Below, in pieces: positions 45,024 through 58,858 of a stretch of DNA of 64,000 bases. Position numbers and translations under genes: made by a program. The stretch is from assembly GCA_032622095.1 (NCBI GenBank), contig CP136061.1:98887345-98951344 (forward strand). Reading direction: 5' to 3'. Position 1 is the first letter of the stretch. Each line of letters starts with the position of its first letter. The DNA is from Siphonodentalium dalli. Its lineage: Eukaryota; Mollusca; Scaphopoda; Gadilida; Siphonodentaliidae. The notes beneath the pieces were generated by a model. That model was not told the DNA's origin. It saw only the letters and a program-made list of their open reading frames with translations, and searched no databases.

Positions 45024-48000
45024 ATTATAAATAACATGAATCTGGTTTGTCTTGTTGCTGAAAAAAATGAGGTTAAATAACGCCAGTATGAGCTTAATTC
45101 GATCATTAAAATAAGCCCATTATGTACTTATTTTAACGGCAACAGGATGAAACATATCATAGTTCAAATAGGTTCATATTGGACCTACATGTAAATACTC
45201 ACAGGTTTATGTTGGACCTCTCTGATTCTGAAATAAGCACATATTGAGCTGAAGCCCCTTATTCCGTTTAATGGCGCGGGCCACAGTGAAAACACAATAC
45301 AAAGAGAGTAACTTTGGTAAGTCGTTTTGATGAAAAAAGGTAGAATAAATGACGCCAATATGGGCTTATTTCGTATATAAATAGTGCCATATTGTACTGT
45401 TTTAAACAGCCTGTTTCTCCTCAAAACCCGCACATTATCTGCTAAAAACATTGCTTTAGGTAGATGGCCTCATTTTGAGTAGATAATGTGCTGACAATTA
45501 GAGAATTTATCACATTATCGACACATAATGAGGCAGTTCTAAGCAGATTATCGGACAATGACACAAATAAACCAACCCACGACTTTTCATATGTTTACGC
45601 TCTTTAAAGTTTTTCAACTGTGGCCCGCGCCATAAAACGAAATAACGGCTATGACTCCCTTATCTGCTTATTTGAGAATCAAATAATCACATTATGTACC
45701 TATTTCACACTATAGGTCGATTATTTGCGCGAGGATATGTTGGTTTTAAACACCGTGTTTTAGGTCAATATAGAGCTTATATCAATCGCGATTAAATAAT
45801 GCCAACATTAGCTTATATGGAAAAAATTATTTTCACGAAAATAGCCTGAAATCTGCATGTTAAGTATTGAGTTGTTTCATCGTGTTGTTTTTCCATCCTG
45901 TTCTCGTGAAAGTAAGCACATTACGGGCTTATATCATATTGTCATGTGCTTATTGTCACGAGAACAGGCTGACATCTGCATGGTAAGTATTGTGTTGGTT
46001 TATTTGTTAAAAACAAATAATAAAGAGCGTGAATCTGGTTTGTCTTGTCGATGAAAAAATTGAGGTTAAATAATGAGCTTAATTCGCTCATTAAAATAAG
46101 CCCATTATGTGCTTATTTTAAGAAACATATCCTCGTTCAAATAGGTTCACATTGGACCTACATGTAACTACTCACAGGTTTATGTTGGACCTATCTGATT
46201 CTGAAATAAGCAAATATTGAGCTTAAGCCCCCCATTCCGTTGAATGGCGCGGGTCACAGCGATAACACAATACAAAGAGCGCAACTTTGGTAAGTCGTGT
46301 TGATGAAAAAAGGCATATTAAATAATTCCGATATTGAAATAGTCAAATATTGTACTGTTTTAAAAACCATGTTTTAGGTCTATATAGAGGTTAAATGTAT
46401 TGTGATTAATTAATGCCAACATTAGCTTATATCGCTCGTTAAAATAGGCCCATTAAGTGCTTATTTTCCTGACATCTTCAGGTAACTGTTGAGTTGTTTA
46501 ATTGTGTTGTTTTCCAAACTGTTCTCTTGAAAATAAGTACAATACGGCATATTTCATATTGCTATGTGCTTATTTTTATGAGAACAGGGTGACATCTGCA
46601 TGGTAAGTCTTGAGTTGGTTTATTTGTGTTGTTTTCCACAACACGAATTGCTAAAATAAGCATAAGATGGGCTTATCGCATATTTAAATATCCCATATAG
46701 GGCTGTTATAATAACCAGTGTTTAGGCCCATACGAAACGTGTTTAGGTTTAAAATATTGACAATATTCCGCCTGTTCTCGTAAAATTGAGCTCATAACGG
46801 GCTTATTTTAATGAGCAAAATAAGCTCATACTGGCATTATTTAACCTAAACGCGATTTTTTTAAATAGTCCAATGTTGTACTATTTCTATATGGAATAAG
46901 CCCATATTGGTATTATTGAATCTACTATTTTTCATCGAAACATATCCTCATGTAGTTTGGTTCATATTGAACCTAAATATTCACACAGTTCATATTGGAC
47001 CTATTTTATTCTGTAATAAGCATACGGTGAGCTTATACCAGTTATTCCGTAGAATTGCGCGGGCCGCAGTAAATACCTTCTAAAGGGCGTGAATCTAGTA
47101 TGTTGTCTCGATGAGAATAGGTAGATTATAATGCTAATATGGGCATATTTCGTATGGAAATAGTCCCATATTAGACTGTCTCAAAACCCGCATTTCCTGT
47201 CCATATATATCGTATACTGCGGTTAAATAATGGCAATATGAGCTTATTTTGCTCATTATAACATGCCGTTTGTGTGCTTATTTTCACGAGAACAGGCTAC
47301 ATTATTTGAAAACTCAAATACGCTCCATATGGGCCTAAACGTTGGTTATTAAAACAGCCCTACATGTATATGGGATATTTCAATATGAGGAAAACCCGTA
47401 TTGTGCTTATTTTCACGAGAACACGATTAAACAACTCAAGACTTACCAGTTAAATGTCAGGCTGTTCTCGTGAAAATAAGTACATAACGGGCATATATTA
47501 ATGAGCGATATAAGCTAATATTGGCATTATTTTTCCGCAATTTACGCTCTATATGGATCTAACACACGGTTTTTAAAACAGTACAATGTCGGATTATTTC
47601 CATACGTAATAGGCCCAAATTGAAATCATTTAATATACCTCTTTTCATGGACAAGACTTACCAATTTCACAATATTTATAATGTTTTCACTGTAGCCATA
47701 ACTGAATAACGGGTTTAGCTCACTATGGGCTTATTTCATAATCAAGTAAGTCCAATATGAACATATGCGAATAGCTACATGTAGGTCCAATTTGAACCTA
47801 TTTGCACGACGAAGTTTCATCCTGTTCTCGTAAAAAATAAGAACATTACGGGCTTATTTTAATGAGCGAATTAAGCTCCCATTGGTATTATTTATTAGCC
47901 TCAATTTTTCTTATCAATATGCAGCCTGTTCTCCCAAAAAACCTCACATTATCTGCTTACAATAAAACTTGCTTTAGGTAGATAATCCGCTTACTGAATC

Positions 48001-48728
48001 GCCTCATTTTGAGCCGATAATGTGCGGGAAATGAGAGCGTTTTAATCACATTATCGACTGACAATGAGTCGATTGTAAGCAGATTGTGTGCGGAAAATGA
48101 CCCAAATAAACCAACTCACGACTTTCAGGTGTACGCTCTTTAACATGTGTTTTCAATGTGGTCCGCGCCATAAAACGAAATAACGGATATGATCCATTAT
48201 CTGCTTATAACACAATCAAATAATCACATTATGTACATATTTCACATTATATGTGCGTATTTGTGGGAGGAAATGTTGCGACACGACATACCAGATTCAC
48301 ACTCTTTATAATGTTTTTTTAACTGCGGTTCGCGTCATTCAACTGTATAACGGGTATAAGCTCACTATGGCATGGGCTTATTTCCGAATCAAATAAGTCC
48401 ATTGAAACATATGTTAATATGTATGTCCAATATGAACCTATTTTCGCGACGATATATTGCGATGAATACGGTAGATTTCATAATGCAATATGGGCGTATT
48501 TCATACTAGTACGGAGATAGTCCCATATTGGACTGTTTAAAAAAAAAAACCATATAGAGCGTATATTGTGATTAAATAATACCAATAGGGGCTTATTTCG
48601 CTCATTAAAATAAGTCCGTTACGTGCTTATTTTTATGGAAATCATAGTCCCATATTGGACGTTTATCTCCAAACAGAGCCCATGCATATTGATGAGCTTA
48701 TTTCGCTCATTAAAATAAGCCGGGTATG
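45024..48728. repeat. second satellite family, right block
   Basis: It continues the family of 32,480-34,060. Units share ATTAAAATAAGCCCATTATG, GGTTCATATTGGACCTA, GAATAACGGG-type words and ACGCTCTTTA, in both orientations. The 33,430-33,830 segment (two stem-like ATCTGCTTA / TAAGCAGAT blocks around TCACATTATCGAC) recurs at 45,420-45,780 and 47,935-48,290. Confidence 0.85.
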
Positions 48729-49165
48729 CATGGGGGGGGGGGGGGTCGGGCACGTATGCTGATTTTTTTCCTTTCGACCCTTGTTGTGACCCACCCACCC
48801 CCGCGTCCAAATTTTTTTCCGTTTTAGGCAGTTTTTTCCCGACCATTTTTGGACACCCACCCCCTTTTAACACTAAAACATAGATATGCGGGGGGGAATT
48901 CACTGTAAAAAGCTGTATATAAATTTCTGTGCATACTATTTGTGATGGATGTTAACATTGACATGCAAATAGGAACGAGTCGTTTTGGGGTCATTCGGCC
49001 TAAAAAACATGGCTGCCAGCGGCCAACTTGGATTTCAAAATTCAATCCATTAGCATGGGCTACATGCTATAGTGTTTGTCTGATCATGATAAAATTTGTC
49101 ATTTATGTTAAAATTGACCACCCACCCACCCCGACATACGTGCCCGGAAAAAAAATCCCCCCCTG
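48729..49165. mobile_element. MITE-like copy of the 36.5-kb cluster
   Basis: GTCGGGCACGTATGCTGATT at 48,746 and the inverse CCGACATACGTGCCCGG at about 49,131-49,147 bound a ~400-bp unit. It contains CCCACCCCCTTTTAACACTA (48,856), TCACTGTAAAAAGCTGTATA (48,900) and an inverted unit of the YY1-like repeat (ATGGCTGCCAGCGGCC, 49,010). The run G14 (48,732-48,745) adjoins the left end. Confidence 0.75.
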
Positions 49166-49920
49166 GGGTATGTGGTTATTTACACGAGAACAGGCTGTGA
49201 AGTAGCACATGCTGTACATTCCTTTTTCATATACATATGTTGTATTTCCTTATATATTTATATCTAAATATTTTTCATATTTCATACAGCATACTGTATC
49301 ATTACCTCCATGCATTGTATCACAACTACAATTTCCCATATTTTATTCGTATTTAAATTTAAAGTTTTATTTGGGTCGGGTTGTACCGGGTCGATTGATG
49401 CCGGTTGTTCCTTGTTAGGGTGGTCCGATTCCTGTATATACAATTGTGTATATACATATATGTATATAGTACAGCTGACTACAGATGGAGGCGGAACCCC
49501 AGGGACATTGTTTTGCGTATTTTGGGTGGGTTGCCCAGATTTCACGGGGCTGGTTGTCTCACGTTTTTATTAAATACCTGCTGTCATATTCACATTTTTT
49601 CTTTATATATTCTTCGAAATGTAATTTTCATATTTTAAAACACTACTAAATTACACGATTTGATACTCCAATATATTATTATACCATATAACTTAAATTA
49701 TTTGCCATCGTTTTGTCGACGTAATCGGTAGTATATGGATAGCGATGGCGACGAGGTCGGTATATCAGATGGGACACCTGATAACTATCCGAATATTAAC
49801 ACCAAGTAACCAGTTAGTTCTCGTGAAACTAAGCACAATGTGGGCTTATTTTACAATTGGCGAAATAAGCTCATATCGGCAATATTTGAAAACTGAAATA
49901 CGCTCTATATGGGCCTAAAC
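49166..49920. other. no gene recognised; satellite scraps
   Basis: AT-rich, with a TATATACA run (49,434-49,468). Short pieces of the second satellite family are legible at 49,820-49,920 (TTCTCGTGAAACTAAGCACA). Confidence 0.45.
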
Positions 49921-52279
49921 GAATGGCGTACCGAAGGTAACACCCTGAATGTATAGAGTACCCATAGTACCCACCCCAGTGTATATAATAACCTGGCTTA
50001 CATGGCCCAATTCAAGTTAAATATACCGATATTAATATTAAAAAACATATATTCTCCTTCAACTGAGCCTAAAATACCTCCCAATGCCCCAAATCATTTC
50101 CCCATTGCCTCCATGGAGTTGGGCCTTCTCCATATCGTTAACTACCACCAGCAGCCAACAAATGATTTATATGTATCCAGACCTATCCAAATGTACACAC
50201 AAATATTCCCCTCCTCTGACTTAAATCTAAAAAGTCTTCCATGTTCCCAAATAAATTTTGTTCCTTGCTGCTCATAGTCTAAAGTCAAACGTGGAATAAT
50301 TTTCAGAACGAGCGTAGTCTGAAAGAACACTGACCCGAAATATGATTTTATCATGTGTGCTGTTGGTGTTGGGCCAGCTGCTCGCCATTAAATCACTACG
50401 AGGTGTTCAAACTTGTACATATCTTATATATTGATGCAGACATATAAAAAAATACCTGAATTACTGGAGTTCAACAACTATAATTTGTCACAGGGCCCAA
50501 TGCAAGTTAATAATACCAATTAGAGTATGAAAAACACAAATATTTATCACCCACTTAGACTAAAATCCCGTTCATGTGCCAAAACTGTTTTGTTCAGTGA
50601 CTGCCTATATTCTACAGTCAAATGTGGAATCATTTTCAGAATGAGTAGAGTCTGAGAGCACTGACCCCAAAATATAATTTCATAAGCACAGGTGTTGCAT
50701 GGATTTATCATGGGTGCTGCAGGTGTTGGGCCAGCTCCATGTCCTTCAATCCCAATCAGGAGTTCAAGCTTTAGTAAATCTTTCATATAGATGCAGACCT
50801 ATCCACTAACACTTTGACTAAACACATTGAATGGGTACTGAGCTCAATTCAAGTTAAAAAATACTCAATCGACTGTTAAAAACACAAATATTCACCTCAC
50901 ATGATCCCAACATCCCTTCAAGGTGCCCAAATAGTTTTTGTTAAGTGCCTGCCTATATTCTAACATCAGCCGTGGAATAATTTCCTGCATGAGGATAGTC
51001 TGAGAGAACACTGACCCCAAAATATTATTTTATAGGCACCGGTGCTGTTTTATCATGGGTGGTATGGATGTTGGACCGATTTCTTGACCTTAAATCCCAA
51101 TGGAGCCCAAACTTTGCAAATCATTTATGTTGTTTGCAGACATATCAAAAAACATTTAAAGCACTGGAGTTAAAAACATATCATGGGTTACAGGGCGCAA
51201 TTCATGTTTACAATGCCAATATGACTATCAAAAACACAGATATTCTCCTCCCCTCCCCTCCCATTGAGCATAAATTCCCTTCCAGGTAACAAAATAATTT
51301 CTTTTGATTTCCCGCCTATACTCTAAAGTCATATCTGGAATCATTTTTCATAAATAATTATAGTCTGATAGAACACTGATCCCAAAATATGATTTATAGG
51401 CGCAGATGCTGTTTGGTTTTACCATGGGTGATGTGCGTGTTGTGCTGGCTCCATACTCTTAAATCCCGCAAAGGAGCCCAAACTTTCTCAAATCATTTAC
51501 ATAGGTGCTTACCTATTCAAAAACACTGAAAGTGCTGGATGTAGATATCAATAATGGGTTACATGGCCCAATTCAAATTGAATATACCAACTTGACTATT
51601 AAAAAACCCTAATATTCCACACCCCTTGACCCAATGCCAAAATACCTTCCAGGTGCCAAACTAATGTTTTACCGCATTGCCACTATATATACTAAAGTCA
51701 AATGTTGAATAATTTTCAGAATGGGAATAGTTTGAGACCCAGAAATATGCTTTCATTGCTGAATGGTTTTATCATGGGTGCCGTGGATGTTGGGCTGCCG
51801 CCATACCCTTAAAACCCACTGAGGAGACCAAACTCTTACAAATCTTCTTATACAGATATAGGTCGTTAAAAAAGTACTGGAGGTAGAAACCTATAATGGG
51901 TCACAATTCAAGTTAATTATACAAACTTAACTATTAAAAAACCAAAATATGCCCCTCCCCCTGACCAGAGCCCAAAATCCCATTTAGGTGCCCAAATATT
52001 TTTTCCCATTGCCTCCATATATTCTAAAGTTAAATGTGGATTAATTTTCAGAATGGGTATAGTCTGAGAGAACTCTAACCCAGAAATATGATTTCATTGG
52101 CACGGGTGCTGTATTGTTTTTCATGGGTGCCGTGGGATGTCTCCATACCCTTAATACCATCTGAGGAGCCCAAACTAACCTACATCTTCTTATACAGATG
52201 CAGATCTTTACAAGCACACTAAAAGTACTGGAAGTAGATACATTTTATGGGTAACAGTGTCCAATTCAAGTTAAATATA

Positions 52280-54935
52280 CCAACTTGACTATTAAAAAAC
52301 CCAAATATTCCCCTCCCCTGACCAGAGCCCAAAATCCCATTCAGGTGCCCAAATAATTTTTCCCATTGCCTCCATATATTCTAAAGTCAAATGGATTAAT
52401 TTTCAGAATGTGTATAGTCTGAGAGAACTCTAACGCAGAAATATGGCTGTGGGTGTTGGGATGTCTACATACCCTTAAAACCCACTGAGCCCAACACTTA
52501 TGCAAATCTTCTTATACAGATGCAGATCTTTCCAAGCACACTAAAAGTATTGGAATTAGATACATTTTAAGGGTCACAGGGGCCAATTCAAATTAAATAT
52601 AGCAACTTGACTGTTAAAAACCCCCAATATTCCCCTCCCCTGACCAGAGCCCAAAATCCCATTCAGGTGCCCAAATAGCTTTTTCCCATTGCCTCTGTAT
52701 ATTATAAAGTTAACTGTGGATTAATTTTCAGAATGGGTATAGTCTGAGAGAACTCTAACCCAGAAATATGATTTCATAGGCACGGGTGCTGTATGGTTTT
52801 TTTCATGGGTGCCATTGGTGTTGGGATGTCTCCATGCCCTTAAAACCCAATGCCCAATCTTATGTAAATCTTCTTATACAGATGCAGATCTTTCCAAGCA
52901 CACTAAAGTACTGGAAGTAGATACATTGTATGGGTCACAGGGCCCAATTCAATTTAAATATACCAACTTGACTATTAAAAAACCCCAGATATTCCCCTCC
53001 CCTGACCAGAGCGCAAAATTCCATTCAGGTGTCCAAATATTTTTCCCATTGCCTCCATATATTTTAAAGTCAAATGTGGATTAATTTTCAGAATGGGTAT
53101 AGTCTTAGAGAACTCTAACCCAGAAATATGATTTCATAGGCATGGGTGCTGCATGTTTTTTTCATGGGTGCTGTGGGCGTTGGGATTCTCCTACCCTTAA
53201 AACCCACTGAGGATGCCAAACTTATGCAAATCATCTTACACAGATTCAGATCTTTCCAGAAACAGTAAAAGTACTGGACTGGTGCCCAAATAATGGGTCA
53301 CAGGGCCCAAATCAAGTTACATATACCAATTTTACTATTTAAAAACCTATATAGTCCCCACTCTGAGCCCAAATTCCCTTCCAGGTGCCCAAATATGTTT
53401 TATTTATTGCCTGCCTATATTTATAAAGTCAAATGTGGAATAATATTCAGAATGGGTATAGTCTTGAGAGAACACTGATCCAGAAATATGTTTTCATAGG
53501 CACGGTGCTGTGGGTGTTGGGCTGTCTCCATACCCTTAATACCCACTAAGGAACCCAAACTTTTGCAAATCTTCTTACACAGTTGCCGATCTTTCCAAGC
53601 ACACTAAAAATACTGGAAGAAGATACATTTTATGGGTCACAGCGCCCAATTCAAGTTAAATATACCAACTTAACTTTTAAAAACCCAAATATTCCCCTCC
53701 CCTGACCAGAGCCCAAAATCCCTCTCAGGTGCCCAAATAATTTTTCCCATTGCCTCCATATATTCTAAAGTCAAATGGATTAATTTTCAAAATGTGTATA
53801 GTCTGAGAGAACTCTAACGCAGAAATATGATTTCATAGGCATGGGTGCTCTATGGTTTTTTATGGGTGCTGTGGGTGTTGGGATGTCTCCATACCCTTAA
53901 AACCCACTGAGCCCAACACTTATGCAAATCTTCTTATACAGATGCAGATCTTTCCAAGCACACTAAAAGTATTGGAATTAGATACATTTTAAGGGTCACA
54001 GGGCCCAATTCAAATTAAATATAGCAACTTGACTGTTAAAAAACCCAAATATTCCCCTCCCCTGACCAGAGCCCAGAATTCCCACTCAGGTGCCCAAATA
54101 GCTTTTTCCCATTGCCTCTGTATATTATAAAGTTAACTGTGGATTAATTTTCAGAATGGGTATAGTCTGAGAGAACTCTAACCCAGAAATATGATTTCAT
54201 AGGCACGGGTGCTGTATGGTTTTGTTCATGGGTGCCATTGGTGTTGGGATGTCTCCATGCCCTTAAAACCATCTGAGGAGCCCAATCTTATGTAAATCTT
54301 CTTATACAGATGCAGATCTTTCCAAGCACACTAAAAGTACTGGAAGTAGATACATTGTATGGGTCACAGGGCCCAATTCAATTTAAATATACCAACTTGA
54401 CTATTAAAAAACCCCAGATATTCCCCTCCCCTGACCAGAGCGCAAAATCCCATTCAGGTGCCCAAATATTTTTCCCATTGCCTCCATATATTTTAAAGTC
54501 AAATGTGGATTAACTTCAGAATGGGTATAGTCTTAGAGAACTCTAACCCAGAAATATGATTTCATAGGCATGGGTGCTGCATGTTTTTTTCGTGGGTGCT
54601 GTGGGCGTTGGGATTCTCCTACCCTTAGAACCCACTGAGGAGGCCAAACTTGTGCAAATCATCTTACACAGATTCAGATCTTTCCAGAAACAGTAAAAGT
54701 ACTGGACTGGTGCCCAAATAATGGGTCACAGGGCCCAAATCAAGTTACATATACCAATTTTACTATTTAAAAACCTATATAGTCCCCACTCTGAGCCCAA
54801 ATTCCCTTCCAGGTGCCCAAATATGTTTTATTTATTGTCTGCCTATATTTATAAAGTCAAATGTGGAATAATATTCAGAATGGGTATAGTCTTGAGAGAA
54901 CACTGATCCAGAAATATATTTTCATAGGCACGGTG
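52280..54935 (-). repeat. ~1.42-kb higher-order repeat, two copies, in array B
   Basis: Text at 52,481 (CCCACTGAGCCCAACACTTA) recurs at 53,903, and that at 53,293 recurs at 54,721, so the shift is about 1,422-1,428 bp, or four monomers. The two copies are far more alike than neighbouring monomers are. A ~36-bp segment near 53,826-53,862 is missing from the first copy. Confidence 0.88.
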
Positions 54936-56614
54936 CTGTCTCCATACCCTTAATACCCACTAAGGAACCCAAACTTTTGCAAATCTTCTTACACAGTTGA
55001 CGATATTTCCAAGCACACTAAAAGTACTGGAAGAAGATACATTGTATGGGTCACAGCGCCCAATTCAAGTTAAATATACCAACTTAACTTTTAAAAACCC
55101 AAATATTCCCCTCCCCCTGACCAGAGCCCAAAATCCAATTCAGGTGCCTAAATAATGTTTTTCCCATTGCCTCCATATAGTCTAAAGTCAATTGTGGATT
55201 AATTTTCAGAATCGGTATAGTCTGAGAGAACTCTAACCCAGAAATATGATTTCATAGGCATGGGTGCTCTATGTTTTTGTATGGGTGCTGTGGGTGTTGG
55301 GATGTCTTCATACACTTAAAACCAAATGATGAGCCCAATCTTATGTAAATCTTCTGATACAGATGCAGATCTTTCCAAGCACACTAAAAGTACTGGAAGT
55401 AGATACATTTTATTGGTTAGAGGGCCCAATTCATGTTAAAAATACCAATATGACTATTAAAAACACAAATATTCTTTTATTGATTACCTGCCTATGTTCT
55501 ACGGTCATATGTGGAATAATTTTCATAAATGAGTATAGTCTGAGAGTACACTGACCCCAAAATATGATTTTATAGGCACGGGTGCTGAGTGGTGTTATCA
55601 TGGGTGCTTACCCTTAAATTCAACTGAGAAGCCCAATCTTTTGCTAATATTTTATTTTGATGCCGACCTATCCAAAAACACTAAAATGTTGTTAATAAAA
55701 ATATATAATGGGTTACAGGGCCTAATTTAAAAATCAAAATGTACAAATTTGACTATTAAAAACACAAATAGACCTCTCCCTTGGGCCCTAAATCCCTTCT
55801 TGGTGTCCAAATATATTTTTTCCAATGCCTGCCTATATTCTAAAGTCAAATATAGAATATATTCCAGCATGAGATAACACTGACCCCTAGATATAACACG
55901 ATTTTAAAGGCACGGTGCTGTGTGGTTTTATCATGAGTGCTGTGTACCATCTCCTTTTCCTCAAATCCCACTGAGGAGCCCAAACTTTTGCAAATCTTTT
56001 ATATAGATTCAGGTCTATCCAAAAACACTAAAAGTGGTGCTGGAAAGAAACACATATAATGGGTTACATGGTCCAATTCAAGTTTAAACTACCAATTTAA
56101 CTATTAAAAACAAATATTGCCCTCCCCTTGAGCCCAAAATCCCTTGCAGGTGCCCAAATAGGTTTTTTTCAGAACCTGCCTATATTCTAAAGTAAAACTT
56201 TGAATAATTTTCATAATGACTATAGTCTGATCGAACACTGACCCCAAAATATGATTGTATAGGCATGGGTGCTGTATCTTTCATCATGGGTGGTATGGGT
56301 TTTTGAGCGATTCCTTACCCAATGCAGCCCAATCTTTTACAAATCTTTTATGTAGATGCAGACATATCCAAAAACACTTAAAGCACTGGAGTTAAACACA
56401 TATAATGGGTTACAGGGCCCAAATCATGTTAAAATACCGATATGACTATTAAAACCACAAATATTCCCCTCCCCTTGAGTCCAAAATCCCTTCCAGGTGC
56501 CCAAATAGTTTGTGTTGATTGCCTGCCAATGTTCTAAAGTCATATGTGGAATCATTTTCATAAATGAGTATAGACCGAGGGAGCACTGACCCCAAAATAT
56601 GGTTTTATAGGCAC

Positions 56615-57654
56615 GGGTGCTGTATGGTTTTATCATGGGTGCTGTATGGTTTTATCAAGGGTGCTGTGTGGTTTTATCAAGGGTGCTGTATGGTTTTATC
56701 AAGGGTGCTGTATGGTTTTATCATGGGTGCTGTATGGTTTTATCAAGGGTGCTGTGTAGTTTTATCAAGGGTGCTGTAAGGTTTTATCAAGGGTGCTGTA
56801 TGGTTTTATCATGGGTGCTGTATGGTTTTATCAAGGGTGATGTATGGTTTTATCAAGGGTGCTGTATGGTTTTATCAAGGGTGCTGTATGGTTTTATCAT
56901 GGGTGCTGTATGGTTTTATCAAGGGTGCTGTATGGTTTTATCAAGGGTGCTGTATGGTTTTATCATGGGTACTGTATGGTTTTATCATGGGTGCTGTATG
57001 GTTTTATCATGGGTGTTGTATGGTTTTATCAAGGGTGCTGTATGGTTTTATCGCGGGTGCTGTATGGTTTTATCACGGGTACTGTATGGTTTTATCAAGG
57101 GTGCTGTATGGTTTTATCAAGGGTGCTGTGTGGTTTTATCAAGGGTGTGTGTGGTTTTATCATGGGTGCTGTATGGTTTTATCATGGGTGCTGTATGATT
57201 TTATCAAGGGTGCTGTGTGGTTTTATCAAGGGTGCTGTGTGGTTTTATCATGGGTGCTGTATGGTTTTATCATGTGTGCTGTATGGTTTTATCAAGGGTG
57301 CTGTGTGGTTTTATCAAGGGTGCTGTATGGTTTTATCAAGGGTGCTGTGTGGTTTTATCATGGGTGCTGTATGGTTTTATCAAGGGTGCTGTATGGTTTT
57401 ATCAAGGGTGTTGTGTGTTTTTATCATGGGTGCTGTATGGTTTTATCAAGGGTGTTGTATGGTTTTATCAAGGGTGCTGTATGGTTTTATCAAGGGTGCT
57501 GTATGGTTTTATCAAGGGTGCTGTATGGTTTTATCAAGGGTGCTGTATGGTTTTATCAAGGGTGCTGTGTGGTTTTATCAAGGGTGCTGTATGGTTTTAT
57601 CAAGGGTGCTGTGTGGTTTTATCAAGGGTGCTGTATGGTTTTATCATGGGTGCT
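56615..57654 (+). repeat. 22-bp minisatellite, about 47 copies
   Basis: The unit GGGTGCTGTATGGTTTTATC plus AA or AT is repeated without spacer. It is an amplified piece of the array monomer, which contains the same words once (for example 52,785-52,810). No frame of the unit has a stop, so all three plus frames stay open for hundreds of codons (56617-57198, 56822-57673, 56844-57689), with a 22-residue hydrophobic period. These are considered non-coding. Confidence 0.96.
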
Positions 57655-58155
57655 TACCATTAAATTCAACTGAGAAGCCCAAATGCTAATCTTTTATATA
57701 GATGTAGACCTATCTAAAAACACTAAAAGTTGTGGAAATAAAAGTATATAGCGGGTTACAGGGCCAAATTAAAGTTTAAAGTATCAATTTGACTATTCAA
57801 AATACAAATAGTCCTCTCCCCCCTTCTTGGTGCACAAATATTTTTGTTCAATGCCAAGCTATATTCTAAAGTCAAATATGGAATAATTTCCAGAATGAGT
57901 ATAGCCTGATAGAACACTGACCCCTAAATTTAACATGATTTTAAAGGCACTATGCTGCACTGTGCTGCACTGTGCTGCACTGTGTGCTGTATGGTTTTAT
58001 CATGGGTGCCGTGGCTCGTCTCCTTTCCCCCGAATCCCACTGAGGCGCCCAAACTTTTATATATATTCATGCGTATCCAAAAACACCAACAGTGGTGCTG
58101 TAAAGAAACACATATGATGGATTGAAGGGGCCAATTCAAGTTAAATAACACTGCA

Positions 58156-58631
58156 AGGGCTGGATGGTATTTGGTTCTGCTCAATGTTTTTTCTTACAGT
58201 ACACCAAAATAGAATTGACCGGAAGTGAACTCGCGCAAGGTGTCCGTCGTAAAATATGACATATTTCGTCGGAATACGGTACTTTTCAACTTATAAATTT
58301 GTTTTTATATAGGCTATTTGATTTTAGAATAAGACAATATTCTGAAACATGAAAGTTTTCTATTTATGTGATTTGCGCAATAATACGACTTCTTATAATA
58401 TCGCTTTCGACTATAGTGGTAATTCTAAAAATAGAATATCAACATTTTCATCTGTAAACAGCACAACACGTCATAAGTCGTAGGTAATCAAGCAATGAAA
58501 TTAATTCGAACTACTCAAACAAACGGTAAGCATCGATTTCACATCATAAAATTGCCCGATTGAAGGATCGAATTGCTTTCGTGGTCAATATCATGTACCT
58601 GCCACGAAATCAAAAATGACAACAACATGTG
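58156..58631. other. nothing recognised
   Basis: AT-rich spacer between array B and the LINE relic. Confidence 0.45.
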
Positions 58632-58659
58632 TTCTTCTTCTTCTACTTCTTCTTCTTCC
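58632..58659. repeat. (TTC)n run, 3' terminal (GAA)n of the LINE on the minus strand
   Basis: On the minus strand this is GGAAGAAGAAGAAGTAGAAG-type sequence directly after the LINE 3' untranslated region. Short simple-repeat tails are characteristic of CR1/L2-type LINEs. Confidence 0.8.
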
Positions 58660-58858
58660 GATTACAGTCCACCATCAACAGGCTGATGATTGTGACTAAT
58701 TTTCTTTTGGCAACAACTGGCGAAAATTTCTCTTCATGATTAGGGTTTGTAATAATATAATTGATTTGATTTGAATTTGATTTGAATTTGGAAGTCATGA
58801 TTAGTTGATTGGATTCTTTACTGGGTCGATTGGGTTTTCTGGGACGTCCAGCATGGAT

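Larger units (their letters stand above)
49921..58155 (-). repeat. satellite array B, ~350-360-bp monomer, minus orientation
   Basis: This is the same family as 26,931-31,945 but inverted: TTCTAAAGTCAAATGTGGAA, GACTATTAAAAACACAAATA, GCCCAAACTTTTGCAAATC and CCATACCCTTAAAACCCACT recur about every 350 bp. About 20 monomers are present. All frames inside, including 52809-53084 and 54310-54513, are repeat text. It contains a recently amplified 4-monomer higher-order repeat and a 22-bp minisatellite. Confidence 0.93.

Noticed and set aside
56617-57689. Overlapping 193-, 283-, 281- and 148-codon frames as a repetitive membrane protein
   Set aside because: They are produced by a 22-bp minisatellite with no stop in any frame. 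All three plus frames are open at once, and the unit is a fragment of a non-coding satellite monomer.
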